A DNA stretch of 64,000 nucleotides from the NCBI RefSeq assembly GCF_016907975.1, contig NZ_JAFBCY010000005.1:186001-250000 (forward strand), given 5' to 3'. Under the pieces are notes generated by a model. It was not told where the DNA came from and searched no databases. It saw only the letters and a list, made by a program, of their open reading frames with translations. This stretch comes from Methylopila capsulata. GTDB taxonomy: Bacteria > Pseudomonadota > Alphaproteobacteria > Rhizobiales > Methylopilaceae. Of the stretch, positions 8,993 through 17,408 are shown piece after piece. The position numbers were made by a program, and so were the translations under genes. Within the stretch, counting starts at the first letter, position 1. Every line of letters begins with the position of its first letter.

Positions 8993-9181
8993 TTAGGTCA
9001 GGCCGCCGACGGCGCCGAGCAGGCCGCCCACCAGTCCCGACACAAGGCCGCCGACCTGGTCGATCGTCCCGGACACCGCGCCGAGCTCCGCGCTCAGGTC
9101 GAGGTCCAGAGAGAGCCCGCCACCGACGTGGTCAAGCTCGGCCGCGCTCAGCTCACGGATCGTCTCGTTGTTCTGAATCAT
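8993..9181 (-). CDS. Double-glycine leader peptide, putative class II bacteriocin/microcin precursor
   Basis: 62 residues. The first 21 form a textbook double-glycine leader, with RELSAAELDHVGG resembling the LS-x2-EL-x2-(V/I)-x-GG pattern cut by C39 peptidases. The 41-residue remainder would be the mature peptide: an acidic LSLDLDLSAEL start, then a Gly/Val/Leu C-terminus (VGGLVSGLVGGLLGAVGGL) with repeated GxxxG-like spacing, suited to helix packing in a membrane. It has no cysteine. A good ribosome site (AAAGGGAG) lies about 9 bases before the ATG. The divergent neighbours encode a C39 exporter and HlyD adaptor, its probable processing and export machine. No immunity gene was recognised. 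Confidence 0.75.
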   Translation of the reverse strand: MIQNNETIRELSAAELDHVGGGLSLDLDLSAELGAVSGTIDQVGGLVSGLVGGLLGAVGGLT

Positions 9182-9230
9182 TTAAGAAATCTCCCTTTTC
9201 GACTTTTGAGTAATGTTCGCTGTCTTATGG

Positions 9231-9262
9231 GATCTGAGGCGAAATCTGCATCGCCTCAGATC
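9231..9262. promoter_or_regulatory. Perfect 12-bp inverted repeat upstream of the peptide gene
   Basis: GATCTGAGGCGA (9231-9242) and TCGCCTCAGATC (9251-9262) are exact reverse complements separated by 8 bases. The repeat lies 50-81 bases before the ATG of the double-glycine peptide, in the divergent region that also serves the exporter genes. It could be an operator (for example for the AraC protein) or a hairpin in the 5' leader of the peptide mRNA. There is no T-run, so a terminator is unlikely. Confidence 0.5.
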
Positions 9263-9693
9263 GAAACGGTACCGAAGCTGAGTCGCGTTGCAAGCCTGTA
9301 CTTTCGCGATGATTTACGTCGGCGGGCGGGTGAACGCCGGGTTGGTCAATTCCTGTCACGGGATGCGACGAGGGCGACACGGCCCTCGATCCTGGGAAAA
9401 ACCAGCGGTCTGCGACCATCGGACGGCCGAGGGGAGCCGCTGTCCCGGCTTTGGGTTTGGGCAAAAACTGACGCGTTCGCTCATCGCCCGCGCGATCGGC
9501 TCCCCAAAGAGGCTCAAACCACTGGAATCAAGCGCTAATTCCACATTTCCGCGGCAATATGGCGCAGTCCGGCGTCGGCAGGCGTCGGATGGATCACAAG
9601 CTTGCCATGGAGAATACGGGCGCTAAGACACCTCCCCTCGGCGCGGGCGATCCGTCTCGGGCCATCGCTGAGCGTCTCCGACGAAAGGCCTCG
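9263..9693. other. Long divergent intergenic region of the peptide-export locus
   Basis: The region between the peptide gene (start 9181) and the HlyD gene is the longest non-coding stretch of the window and has a lower GC content than its surroundings. Besides the 12-bp inverted repeat it contains TGGAAT (9523-9528) and ATTCCA (9538-9543), an inverted pair with a 9-base spacer, close upstream of the exporter genes. Short open frames here lack ribosome sites and double-glycine leaders and were not accepted. In-frame ATGs for HlyD also occur at 9559 and 9591, so part of this region may be coding. Confidence 0.4.
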
Positions 9694-10977
9694 ATGAGCT
9701 CTCCGTTGTTTCGCCAAGAAGTGGCCGCCGCACGCCGCGACGCCTGGCTCGGCGAAGCCCGTCTTGCGCAACCCCTTCCGATCCAGCTGGTCGCCGTCAT
9801 CTGCGTCGTGATGCTCGTCGCGGTCGTGCTCTACGCGATCTTCGGCGTCTACACCCGTCGCGTGCACGCCGAGGGCCTGCTGACCCCGAACGTCGGCCTC
9901 ATCACCATCGCGAGCCCCGCGGCGGGCCGCGTGGTGAGCTCCGGCGTCAAGGAGGGCGACAAGGTCGCCAAGGGACAGCTCCTCTACACCATCAGCCTGG
10001 ACGCCGTGTCGTCGAGCGGACCGACCCAGGAGCGCGTGATCGAGCAGCTTGGCCGGCAGCGGGACAGCGTGGAGCAGCAGCGCGCGCTGCGCGCCGCCAC
10101 CGCCGCGACCGAGAAGCGCTCGCTCGCCGAGCAGATCGAGAACCTCGAATCCCAGTCGAGCCAGCTCGCCGAGCAGATCGAGCTGCAGGACAAACTGGTG
10201 ACGCCGCTGAAGGACCGCGTCGACGTGCTCGCCAAGGCCTTGAACGACGGGCTCACCCGGGCCGCCGACCTCCAGAGCCAGAACTACCTCTACATGCAGG
10301 CGAGTTCGCAGCTCGCCCAGTTCAAGCAGGCCCGGCTCCAGATCGAGGGCAAGCTCTCGGAGCTCAAGGCGCAGCACGCGACCTTCGACGACAACCTGTC
10401 GCGCGATCTCGCGGAGATGGACCGGGCCGCTGCTCAGCTCGAGCAGCAGCGGGCCGAAAGCGAAGCCCGCCGCGGCGTCGAGGTGCGCGCGCCGGAAAAC
10501 GGCACGCTGACCTCGATCCGCGCTCTCGCCGGCCAGAGCGTCGCCGCCGGCGCGCCGATGATCACCCTGCTGCCGACCGAAGGCCGGCTGCAGGCCAACC
10601 TGTTCGTCGACTCGTCCTCGATCGGCTTCATCGAGGCGGGGGCGGTGGTCATGCTGCGCTACGCCGCTTTCCCGTTCCAGCGCTTCGGCCTTCACCGCGG
10701 CGTGGTGGTGGAGGTGACGCGGGCGCCGCTCGCGGGAGACGACGCGCCCCGCGGAGCGCCGAAGGGCGAAGGCGAGGCCGCCCAGGGCGGACTCTACCGC
10801 ATCATCGTCAAGCCCGACGAGGACGGCGTCATGGCTTACGGCGAGCGCCGGCGGCTGGAGGCGGGCATGAAGGTGGACGCCGACATCGCGCTCGAGACCC
10901 GCTCGCTCTACCGCTGGCTGCTGGATCCGCTCTACCACGCCAAGCGCAGCCTCGACCTCGTGACGGAAGGCGGCTGA
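9694..10977 (+). CDS. HlyD-family periplasmic adaptor of the peptide exporter
   Basis: 427 residues from the chosen ATG (MSSPLFRQEV), which has GAAAGG five bases upstream; an earlier in-frame ATG at 9559 would add 45 residues. It has one N-terminal membrane span (about 31-55, VAVICVVMLVAVVLYAIFG), a lipoyl/barrel start (LITIASPAAGRVV), a long coiled coil rich in Gln/Glu (about 110-255), and a returning beta segment (EVRAPENGTLTSIRALAGQSV). This is the membrane-fusion adaptor layout of C39-linked exporters such as CvaA. It should link the inner-membrane ABC protein to a TolC-type outer-membrane channel; none is encoded nearby. It precedes the ABC gene by four bases. Confidence 0.85.
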   Translation: MSSPLFRQEVAAARRDAWLGEARLAQPLPIQLVAVICVVMLVAVVLYAIFGVYTRRVHAEGLLTPNVGLITIASPAAGRVVSSGVKEGDKVAKGQLLYTISLDAVSSSGPTQERVIEQLGRQRDSVEQQRALRAATAATEKRSLAEQIENLESQSSQLAEQIELQDKLVTPLKDRVDVLAKALNDGLTRAADLQSQNYLYMQASSQLAQFKQARLQIEGKLSELKAQHATFDDNLSRDLAEMDRAAAQLEQQRAESEARRGVEVRAPENGTLTSIRALAGQSVAAGAPMITLLPTEGRLQANLFVDSSSIGFIEAGAVVMLRYAAFPFQRFGLHRGVVVEVTRAPLAGDDAPRGAPKGEGEAAQGGLYRIIVKPDEDGVMAYGERRRLEAGMKVDADIALETRSLYRWLLDPLYHAKRSLDLVTEGG

Positions 10978-10981
10978 TCCC

Positions 10982-13090
10982 TTGAGCGTGCTCCAGACCC
11001 TCAGGTTCGGCTTCGGCCGGCGGCTGCCCGTCGTGCTGCAGGCGGAGGCCGCCGAATGCGGCATGGCCTGCGTCGCCATGGTGCTCGGGCGCTACGGCCG
11101 CCACGTCGACCTCGGCGCGCTCCGCCGCCGCCACGCGCTGTCGCTCAAGGGCATGACGCTGCGCAACCTGATCGACCTCGCCGGCGGCATGGGGCTCGCG
11201 ACCCGCGCCCTCCGCTGCGAGCTCGCCGACCTGCCGAAGCTCAAGACGCCCTGCATCCTGCACTGGGGGCTCAACCACTTCGTGGTCCTCGACCAGGTGC
11301 GCCCCAAGAGCCTCGTGATCCATGATCCCGCGCGCGGCCGCCGCGTCGTGCCGTTGGCGGAGGCCTCGCGCGAGTTCACCGGCGTCGCGCTCGAGGCCAC
11401 GCCCGCCATGGAGTTCGTGCAGGAGAAGCCCGCGCCCGGCTTCAAGCTCGGCCACCTCTTCCGCAACATCTCGGGCGTGCGCGGCGCGCTCGGCCAGGTC
11501 TTCGTGCTCTCTCTCGGCATCGAGCTGGTCGCGATCCTGCTGCCGATCGCCTCGCAGATCGTGATCGACGAGGTCATCGTGAACGCCGACCTCGACCTGC
11601 TGCTGGTGGTCGCGATTGGCCTCGGGTTGCTGCTGGTTGTGCAGCTCGTGCTCGCCGTCGCCCGCACCTGGGCGATCATGCTGGTCGGCGCGAACCTGAA
11701 CTACCAGTGGTCGGGCAGCCTGTTCGACCACCTGTCGCGCCTGCCGCTGGACTACTTCGAGAAGCGCCATGTCGGCGACGTGATCTCCCGCTTCGGATCG
11801 CTCACCACGATCCAGAAGGCGCTGACGACGGACCTCGTGCAGGCGACGCTCGACGGGATTATGTCGGTCGGCATGCTGATCATGCTCTCGATCTACGGCG
11901 GCTGGCTGACGCTTGTCGTCGCGGCCTCGACGCTGCTGACGACGGCGCTGCGCGTCGTCGCCTACAACGCCTACCGCGAGGGCACCGAAGAAGCGATCGT
12001 CGCCGAGGCGCGGCAGCAGTCGCACTTCATCGAGACCGTGCGCGGCATCGCCAGCGTCAAGCTGCTCGACCTGCGGGAGCGGCGGCGCGGGGCCTGGATG
12101 AACCAGCTTGTCACGGCGCTCAACGCGCGGCTCCGGCTGCAGCGGCTCGACCTCGTCTTCGCCCGCGCCAATGAGCTGCTGTTCGGGCTCGACCGGCTCA
12201 TCCTGCTGGTGCTGGGCGCGCGCGCGGTGATCGACCAGTCCATGACGCTCGGCATGCTGATCGCGTTCCTGGCCTACCGCGACCAGTTCTCGACCCGCGT
12301 GGGCGCGCTGATCGACGCCGGCTTCAAGCTGCGCATGCTCAACGTGCAGACCGACCGGCTGTCGGACATCGTGCTGAGCGACCCGGAGGAGCAGCCCGGC
12401 GCGGCTGAGCTGGGCGGATCGCCGGCGGCGCCGGCCGTCGCAACCGGCTCCCGAGCGATCGGCGTGCGCAACCTCGCGCTGCGCTACGGCGACGACGAGC
12501 CCTGGGTGTTCCGCGACCTCGCCTTCGACATCGCGCCCGGCTCGAGCCTCGCGATCACCGGCCCCTCCGGCTGCGGAAAGACGACGCTGCTGAAGATCAT
12601 GATGGGCCTGCTGCCGCCGAGCGAAGGCGCCGTGCTGGTCGAGGGCCGCGACATCCGCACCGGCGGCGGCCCCGCCGCGCACCGCCGCTCGATCGCGGGC
12701 GTGATGCAGAACGACGGATTGTTCGCCGGCTCGATAGCGGAGAACATATCCTCGTTCGATGAGCACCCGGACATGGGCTGGCTCCAGGAGTGCGCCGCCC
12801 GCGCCGCGATCCTCGACGACGTCAGGCGCACGCCGATGGGCTTCGAGACGCTCGTCGGCGACATGGGCTCGACGCTCTCCGGCGGCCAGAAGCAACGCGT
12901 CGTGCTCGCCCGCGCGCTCTACCGCCGGCCGCAGATCCTGTTCCTCGACGAGGCCACCAGCCACCTCGACGAGCCGACCGAAGCCGCGATCGCCGCCGCG
13001 CTGCGGGAGTTGAAGATGACGCGCGTGATCGTCGCCCACCGTCCGGCGACGATCGCCCACGCGGATTTCGCGCTGGCGCTCGGGGGATGA
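10982..13090 (+). CDS. C39-peptidase ABC exporter (bacteriocin/microcin processing and export)
   Basis: 702 residues with three domains in order: an N-terminal C39 cysteine peptidase (about 15-140), a six-span ABC exporter membrane domain (about 160-440) and a C-terminal ATPase (about 480-700). The peptidase looks active: Cys26 in AEAAECGMAC, Gln20 before it, His99 in HWGLNHFVVL and Asp115 in IHDPA. The ATPase has Walker A GPSGCGKTT, signature LSGGQKQR and Walker B ILFLDEA. Such proteins cut double-glycine leaders and export the core peptide, which matches the peptide encoded at 8993-9181. The start is TTG at 10982 (GTG at 10988 is an alternative). Confidence 0.92.
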   Translation: MSVLQTLRFGFGRRLPVVLQAEAAECGMACVAMVLGRYGRHVDLGALRRRHALSLKGMTLRNLIDLAGGMGLATRALRCELADLPKLKTPCILHWGLNHFVVLDQVRPKSLVIHDPARGRRVVPLAEASREFTGVALEATPAMEFVQEKPAPGFKLGHLFRNISGVRGALGQVFVLSLGIELVAILLPIASQIVIDEVIVNADLDLLLVVAIGLGLLLVVQLVLAVARTWAIMLVGANLNYQWSGSLFDHLSRLPLDYFEKRHVGDVISRFGSLTTIQKALTTDLVQATLDGIMSVGMLIMLSIYGGWLTLVVAASTLLTTALRVVAYNAYREGTEEAIVAEARQQSHFIETVRGIASVKLLDLRERRRGAWMNQLVTALNARLRLQRLDLVFARANELLFGLDRLILLVLGARAVIDQSMTLGMLIAFLAYRDQFSTRVGALIDAGFKLRMLNVQTDRLSDIVLSDPEEQPGAAELGGSPAAPAVATGSRAIGVRNLALRYGDDEPWVFRDLAFDIAPGSSLAITGPSGCGKTTLLKIMMGLLPPSEGAVLVEGRDIRTGGGPAAHRRSIAGVMQNDGLFAGSIAENISSFDEHPDMGWLQECAARAAILDDVRRTPMGFETLVGDMGSTLSGGQKQRVVLARALYRRPQILFLDEATSHLDEPTEAAIAAALRELKMTRVIVAHRPATIAHADFALALGG

Positions 13091-13127
13091 GCGCGGCCTC
13101 GGGCGCTCGCCTTGCGGATTTTTCCTT

Positions 13128-13190
13128 GGCCTCCTGTCGGGACCGTCTCCGCCCGCCCGTCCTATGGTTCGTAAGACCCGACAGGAGGCC
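13128..13190 (+). promoter_or_regulatory. 14-bp inverted repeat covering a ribosome-binding site
   Basis: GGCCTCCTGTCGGG (13128-13141) and CCCGACAGGAGGCC (13177-13190) are perfect reverse complements with a 35-base loop. The right arm contains AGGAGG, the ribosome site of the VOC gene that starts at 13194. If both arms are transcribed, the left arm would pair with and hide the site; if transcription starts in the loop, the repeat may instead be a wide operator. Confidence 0.6.
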
Positions 13191-13193
13191 GCG

Positions 13194-13616
13194 ATGTCCA
13201 AGCTGATTTTCGTCAACCTGCCCGTGACCGACCTTGCCCGGTCGATCGCCTTCTACGAGGCGGTCGGCGCCCGGAAGAATCCGAACTTCTCCGACGACAC
13301 CGCCGCCTGCATGGTCTTTTCCGAGACCATCCACGCCATGCTGCTGACGCACGACAAGTTTCGCCAGTTCACCTCGAAGCCGATCGTCGACGCCAAAGCG
13401 GCCTGCGAGGTGCTGATCTGCGTGTCGGAGGAGAGCCGCGCGGCGGTCGACGCCGCCGTCGAGACGGCAGTCGCCGCGGGCGGCGCGGCGGACCCGACCC
13501 CGACCCAGGACTACGGCGTCATGTACGGCCGCAGCTACGAGGACCCGGACGGCCACGTCTGGGAGGTGATGTGGATGGACCCGGCCGCCGCCGCGGGCGG
13601 CTCGCCCGCGGCCTGA
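13194..13616 (+). CDS. VOC-family protein (glyoxalase/bleomycin-resistance fold)
   Basis: 140 residues, starting MSKLIFVNLPVTDLARSIAFYEAVGA and ending with the family-typical YEDPDGHVWEVMWMD, where the glutamate near the end is a usual metal ligand. VOC proteins form paired beta-alpha-beta modules and bind a divalent metal; members include glyoxalase I, dioxygenases and fosfomycin- or bleomycin-resistance proteins. The substrate is not readable here. The ATG is chosen for its AGGAGG site, which lies in the right arm of a 14-bp inverted repeat. A second VOC gene follows after 14 bases. Confidence 0.82.
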   Translation: MSKLIFVNLPVTDLARSIAFYEAVGARKNPNFSDDTAACMVFSETIHAMLLTHDKFRQFTSKPIVDAKAACEVLICVSEESRAAVDAAVETAVAAGGAADPTPTQDYGVMYGRSYEDPDGHVWEVMWMDPAAAAGGSPAA

Positions 13617-13630
13617 GGGGGACGACGCGC

Positions 13631-14107
13631 ATGAGCAAGATCTCGCCCTGTCTCTGGTTCGACGCCGATGCGGAGGAAGCCGCCGCCTTCTACGTCTCGC
13701 TCCTGCCGGATTCGCGGATCGACTACGTTCAGAAGAACGTGGTCGACACCCACGCCGGACCCGCCGACCGCACGCTCGTGGTGGCTTTCACGCTCGCGGG
13801 TTGCAGCTATCTCGGCCTGAACGGCGGCTCGCCGGCCGCCCATTCGCACGCCATGTCTCTGCATGTCGCCTGCGAGGACCAGGCGGAAATCGACCGGCTG
13901 TGGGAGGCGCTGCTCCAGGGCGGCGCGCCTCAGCGCTGCGGCTGGCTGAACGACCGTTGGGGCGTGCCGTGGCAGATCGCGCCCAAGCAGATGCCGGAAC
14001 TTCTCGCCGACCCGGATACGGCCAAAGCCGCCCGCGTGATGCGGGCGATGATGGGCATGGTGAAGCTCGACATCGCCGCGCTCGAGGCGGCGCATAGGGG
14101 CGGGTGA
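13631..14107 (+). CDS. VOC-family protein, PhnB-like (3-demethylubiquinone methyltransferase-like)
   Basis: 158 residues with the PhnB-type start KISPCLWFDADAEEAAAFYVSLLPDS, the GGSPAAHSHAMSLHVACEDQ segment, and the characteristic WLNDRWGVPWQIAPKQMPELL. Proteins of this subgroup are often labelled 3-demethylubiquinone-9 3-methyltransferase, but that activity is not established for them. The function is unknown beyond the VOC fold. It lies just downstream of another VOC gene on the same strand and is probably co-transcribed with it. Its 3' end is tail to tail with the CoxG-like gene, three bases away. Confidence 0.8.
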   Translation: MSKISPCLWFDADAEEAAAFYVSLLPDSRIDYVQKNVVDTHAGPADRTLVVAFTLAGCSYLGLNGGSPAAHSHAMSLHVACEDQAEIDRLWEALLQGGAPQRCGWLNDRWGVPWQIAPKQMPELLADPDTAKAARVMRAMMGMVKLDIAALEAAHRGG

Positions 14108-14110
14108 GCG

Positions 14111-14860
14111 TCAGACCGGCGGCGGCGCCGCCAGCACGAAATGGTAGACGGCGAATCCGATCGCGATGACAACGGCCGCGACCAGCAGGATGCGGCCCAC
14201 ATGGCCGCTCGCGGAGACCGGCGCGGACGCGTCGACCGCGGCCGGCGCGGGCTCCGGCTCGGCCTGTTCCGACGGCTTCGCCTCGATCGCAGGCGGCGCG
14301 AACGGCGGCGGGGGCGGCGCGGCGACGTCAAGCGGAGGGGCCGCGACCGTCGGAGTGGGGCCGGCCGCCGGCTCCTCGTGGACGAGCGGCGGCGCGTCGG
14401 CCATAGGCGTCTCGGCGCCGCGGCTCTCGATCTCGCGGGCGAGGTTGGCGAAGAAGCTCTCCGCCATCTGCCGCGCGACGCCTACCACCACACGCGAGCC
14501 GAGCTGGGCGACCTTGCCGCCGACTTCGGCGTGGCCGTCGTAGGCGACGACGGTCTCGGCGCCCTCGGCGGTGAGCGTCACCTCTGCCTGGCCCTTGGCG
14601 AAGCCGGCGGCCCCGCCCGAGGCCTGGCCTGCGAGGGTGAACCGGTGCGGCGGCGCGGCGTCGAGCAGGGTGAAGGTCCCCGCGAACAGCGCCTTCACCG
14701 GCCCGACCTTGGCGGAGGCGGCGGTCTTCATCTCCTGGTCCGAAATCCGCTCCAGGCTCTCGCATCCCGGCACGCTCGCCCGCAGCGCGTCCGGGTCGTT
14801 GAGCGCCGCCCACACCGCGTCGCGCGGGGCGGAAAGCCGGTAAGACCCTGAAAGCTCCAT
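14111..14860 (-). CDS. CoxG-family SRPBCC protein with C-terminal membrane anchor
   Basis: 249 residues. The first ~150 form a CoxG/SRPBCC domain: MELSGSYRLSAPRDAVWAAL at the start, the PGCESLERIS segment typical of CoxG, then TLAGQASGGAAGFAKGQAEV and GGKVAQLGSRVVVGVARQMAESFF. A Pro/Ala-rich linker follows (about 165-222), then one hydrophobic span at the C-terminus (ILLVAAVVIAIGFAVYHFVL). CoxG helps attach or mature CO dehydrogenase-type molybdenum hydroxylases in some bacteria; no such enzyme is encoded in this window, so the partner is unknown. The ATG is fixed by homology of the first residues. Confidence 0.8.
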   Translation of the reverse strand: MELSGSYRLSAPRDAVWAALNDPDALRASVPGCESLERISDQEMKTAASAKVGPVKALFAGTFTLLDAAPPHRFTLAGQASGGAAGFAKGQAEVTLTAEGAETVVAYDGHAEVGGKVAQLGSRVVVGVARQMAESFFANLAREIESRGAETPMADAPPLVHEEPAAGPTPTVAAPPLDVAAPPPPPFAPPAIEAKPSEQAEPEPAPAAVDASAPVSASGHVGRILLVAAVVIAIGFAVYHFVLAAPPPV

Positions 14861-15014
14861 GGAACGCTGACCTGACGGAAGTTGGAGACGGGGCGGACAA
14901 TATTGCGCGCAAGGGCGTCCGGTCCAGTCGCCCCGCGCTCTTGCGGCGCGCGGCCGGAGGCGCATTGTGGCGCAGCCCGCCGCGGACGCGCGGCACGGAT
15001 CCCAGGATTGGCTC

Positions 15015-15704
15015 ATGACGTCGTATGTGTTCGCGCCCCCGCCCCAGGCCGCCGTCGCGGTCAAGGGTACGTCCGCCCTGTTCCCCGCGCGCCGGGTCTA
15101 CTGCATCGGGCGCAACTACGCCGCCCACGCCATCGAGATGGGCCACGATCCAAACCGCGAGCCGCCGTTCTTCTTCCTGAAGACGCCGGACGCGCTGCTG
15201 CCCACCGGCCGGACATTTCCCTACCCGCCCGGCACCTCCGACCTGCATTACGAGATCGAGATGGTGGTCGCCCTCGGCAAAGGCGGCCGCGACGTTCCGG
15301 AGGCCGAGGCGCTCGACCTCGTGTTCGGCTACGGCGTCGGCATCGACTTCACCCGCCGCGACCTCCAGGCGGAGGCGAAGAAGCTCGCCCGGCCGTGGGA
15401 GATCGGCAAGGCCTTCGACCACGCCGCGCCCTGCGGCCCGATCGCGCCGGCGTCCGAGATCGGCCACCCCGCCCGCGGCGCGGTGACCCTCGACGTCAAC
15501 GGCGAGCGCCGCCAGACCGGCGACCTCGACCAGATGATCTGGAAGACGCCGGAGATGATCGCCTACCTCTCGCGCTACTTCGAGCTCGCAGCCGGCGACC
15601 TGATCTTCTCCGGCACGCCCTCCGGCGTCGGCGCGGTGGTGAAGGGCGACACGCTCGAAGGCCGCGTCGAGGGCGTCGGCGAGATCGTCGTGACGGTCGG
15701 TTGA
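15015..15704 (+). CDS. Fumarylacetoacetate hydrolase family protein
   Basis: 229 residues, the short one-domain FAH form. Visible family motifs: [27 protein letters not shown], the metal-binding [47 protein letters not shown] and [13 protein letters not shown]. Members cleave C-C bonds in keto acids; the short form resembles fumarylpyruvate hydrolases and YcgM-like proteins used in aromatic degradation. The acidic metal ligands (two Glu and one Asp) are present. It stands alone, divergent from the CoxG-like gene, with nothing to identify the substrate. Confidence 0.85.
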   Translation: MTSYVFAPPPQAAVAVKGTSALFPARRVYCIGRNYAAHAIEMGHDPNREPPFFFLKTPDALLPTGRTFPYPPGTSDLHYEIEMVVALGKGGRDVPEAEALDLVFGYGVGIDFTRRDLQAEAKKLARPWEIGKAFDHAAPCGPIAPASEIGHPARGAVTLDVNGERRQTGDLDQMIWKTPEMIAYLSRYFELAAGDLIFSGTPSGVGAVVKGDTLEGRVEGVGEIVVTVG

Positions 15705-15799
15705 CCACGTTCACGCAACCGTCTCACGAAAGCGTTACCTGAAGCGCCCCAGGGCGGACCACGGCAAGAGCGTGAACGGCCGCCGATCGAGAGGCCTTC

Positions 15800-17395
15800 A
15801 TGTCCGACGCGTCACCCCTGAGCATCGCCCCATCGGAACGCGCGCCGTCCCGATGGATCCCGGTCGCCGTCTTCACCGCCGCGCTCGGCGCCGGCGTCGT
15901 CTACTCCGGCGCGAGCCTGCTGCACGACCTGCAGGCCGCGCCGCTCGGCTCGTGGCTGCCCTACGCCCTGCTCGGGCTCGCGCTTCTGATCGCGCTCGGC
16001 TTCGAGTTCGTGAACGGCTTCCACGACACCGCAAACGCCGTCGCGACCGTGATCTACACGCACTCGCTGAAGCCGAACACGGCGGTGATGTGGTCCGGCC
16101 TCTGGAACTTCCTCGGCGTGCTCACCTCGTCCGGCGCGGTCGCCTTCGGCATCGTCTCGCTGCTCCCGGTGGAGCTGATCCTGCAGGTCGGCAGCGACGC
16201 CGGCTTCGCGATGGTGTTCGCGCTGCTGATCGCCGCCATCATCTGGAACCTCGGCACCTGGTGGTTCGGGCTTCCGTCCTCGTCCTCGCACACGCTGATC
16301 GGCTCGATCATCGGCGTCGGCCTGATGAACCAGTGGATGGCGCCGACCGCGAGCGGCACCTCGGGCGTCGACTGGACCCAGGCCGCCGGCATCGGTCGTG
16401 CGCTGTTGCTGTCGCCGCTGATCGGCTTCGGCGCCGCGGCGCTCCTCCTGCTCGCCATGAAGGTGCTCGTGAAGCGGCCGGAGCTCTACGAGGCGCCCAA
16501 GGGCTCGGCTCCGCCGCCGCTCTGGATCCGCGGCCTGCTGGTGCTGACCTGCACGGGCGTGAGCTTCGCCCACGGCTCCAACGACGGGCAGAAGGGCATG
16601 GGCCTCATCATGCTCATCCTGATCGGCGTGGTTCCGACCGCCTATGCGCTGAACCGCGCCGTCGAGCCGAGCCACATCGCGGCCTTCACGGCCAACTCCG
16701 AGAAGGCGAACGCGGCGCTCGCCGCCCATGCGGACGGCGCGCCGCGCTTCGCCGGCGATCCCGCCAAGGCGGTGACCGCCTTCGTGGCGAGCCGGACGCT
16801 GAGCCCGGAAACTGTGCCGGCCCTGCAGGCGCTGATCGCCGGGACCGCGAAGGAAGTGACCGGCTACGGCTCGATGTCGGCGGTGCCGCCGTCCGAGGTA
16901 AAGAACGTCCGCAACGACATGTACCTCGCATCCGAGGCGCTCCGGATCATCGAGAAGACGAAGCAGCCGGCGATGTCGGCCGACGAGACGGCCGCGCTGT
17001 CCGCCTACAAGGCGTCGCTCGACGAGGGCACCAAGTTCATCCCGACCTGGGTCAAGGTGGCGGTCGCGATCGCGCTCGGCCTCGGCACCATGGTGGGCTG
17101 GAAGCGCATCGTCGTCACCGTCGGCGAGAAGATCGGCAAGACCCACCTGACCTACGCCCAGGGCGCCTCCGCCGAGTTGGTGGCGATGGCGACGATCGGC
17201 GCGGCGGACGTCTACGGCTTGCCCGTCAGCACCACACACGTGCTGTCCTCCGGCGTCGCCGGAACCATGGCGGCGAACCGGTCCGGCCTGCAGCTCTCGA
17301 CCATCCGCAATCTGGCGATGGCCTGGATCCTGACGCTGCCGGTCTCGATCGCGCTCGCGGGCGCGCTGTTCTGGATCTTGCGGCACGTCTTCTGA
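15800..17395 (+). CDS. pitA: Inorganic phosphate transporter, PiT family
   Basis: 531 residues and strongly hydrophobic. Both PiT signature repeats are present: GFEFVNGFHDTANAVATVIYT near the start, and later GVSFAHGSNDGQKGMGLIMLI. The final segment has VSTTHVLSSGVAGTM. These are low-affinity, proton-coupled metal-phosphate symporters of the inner membrane. A central hydrophilic insert (about residues 295-400) separates the two halves, as in the longer proteobacterial PitA. A CorA-type gene starts 13 bases downstream on the same strand. Confidence 0.92.
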   Translation: MSDASPLSIAPSERAPSRWIPVAVFTAALGAGVVYSGASLLHDLQAAPLGSWLPYALLGLALLIALGFEFVNGFHDTANAVATVIYTHSLKPNTAVMWSGLWNFLGVLTSSGAVAFGIVSLLPVELILQVGSDAGFAMVFALLIAAIIWNLGTWWFGLPSSSSHTLIGSIIGVGLMNQWMAPTASGTSGVDWTQAAGIGRALLLSPLIGFGAAALLLLAMKVLVKRPELYEAPKGSAPPPLWIRGLLVLTCTGVSFAHGSNDGQKGMGLIMLILIGVVPTAYALNRAVEPSHIAAFTANSEKANAALAAHADGAPRFAGDPAKAVTAFVASRTLSPETVPALQALIAGTAKEVTGYGSMSAVPPSEVKNVRNDMYLASEALRIIEKTKQPAMSADETAALSAYKASLDEGTKFIPTWVKVAVAIALGLGTMVGWKRIVVTVGEKIGKTHLTYAQGASAELVAMATIGAADVYGLPVSTTHVLSSGVAGTMAANRSGLQLSTIRNLAMAWILTLPVSIALAGALFWILRHVF

Positions 17396-17408
17396 TACGC
17401 CGGTCGCA

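Noticed and set aside
9356-9544. A 62-codon minus-strand frame in the peptide-export intergenic region, considered as a second precursor peptide
   Set aside because: No double-glycine leader and no ribosome site; its composition differs from the accepted peptide.
10829-13216. A 795-codon minus-strand open frame opposite the C39 exporter gene
   Set aside because: Same reason: composition is that of a shadow frame, no recognisable domain, and the plus strand has a full set of peptidase and ATPase motifs.
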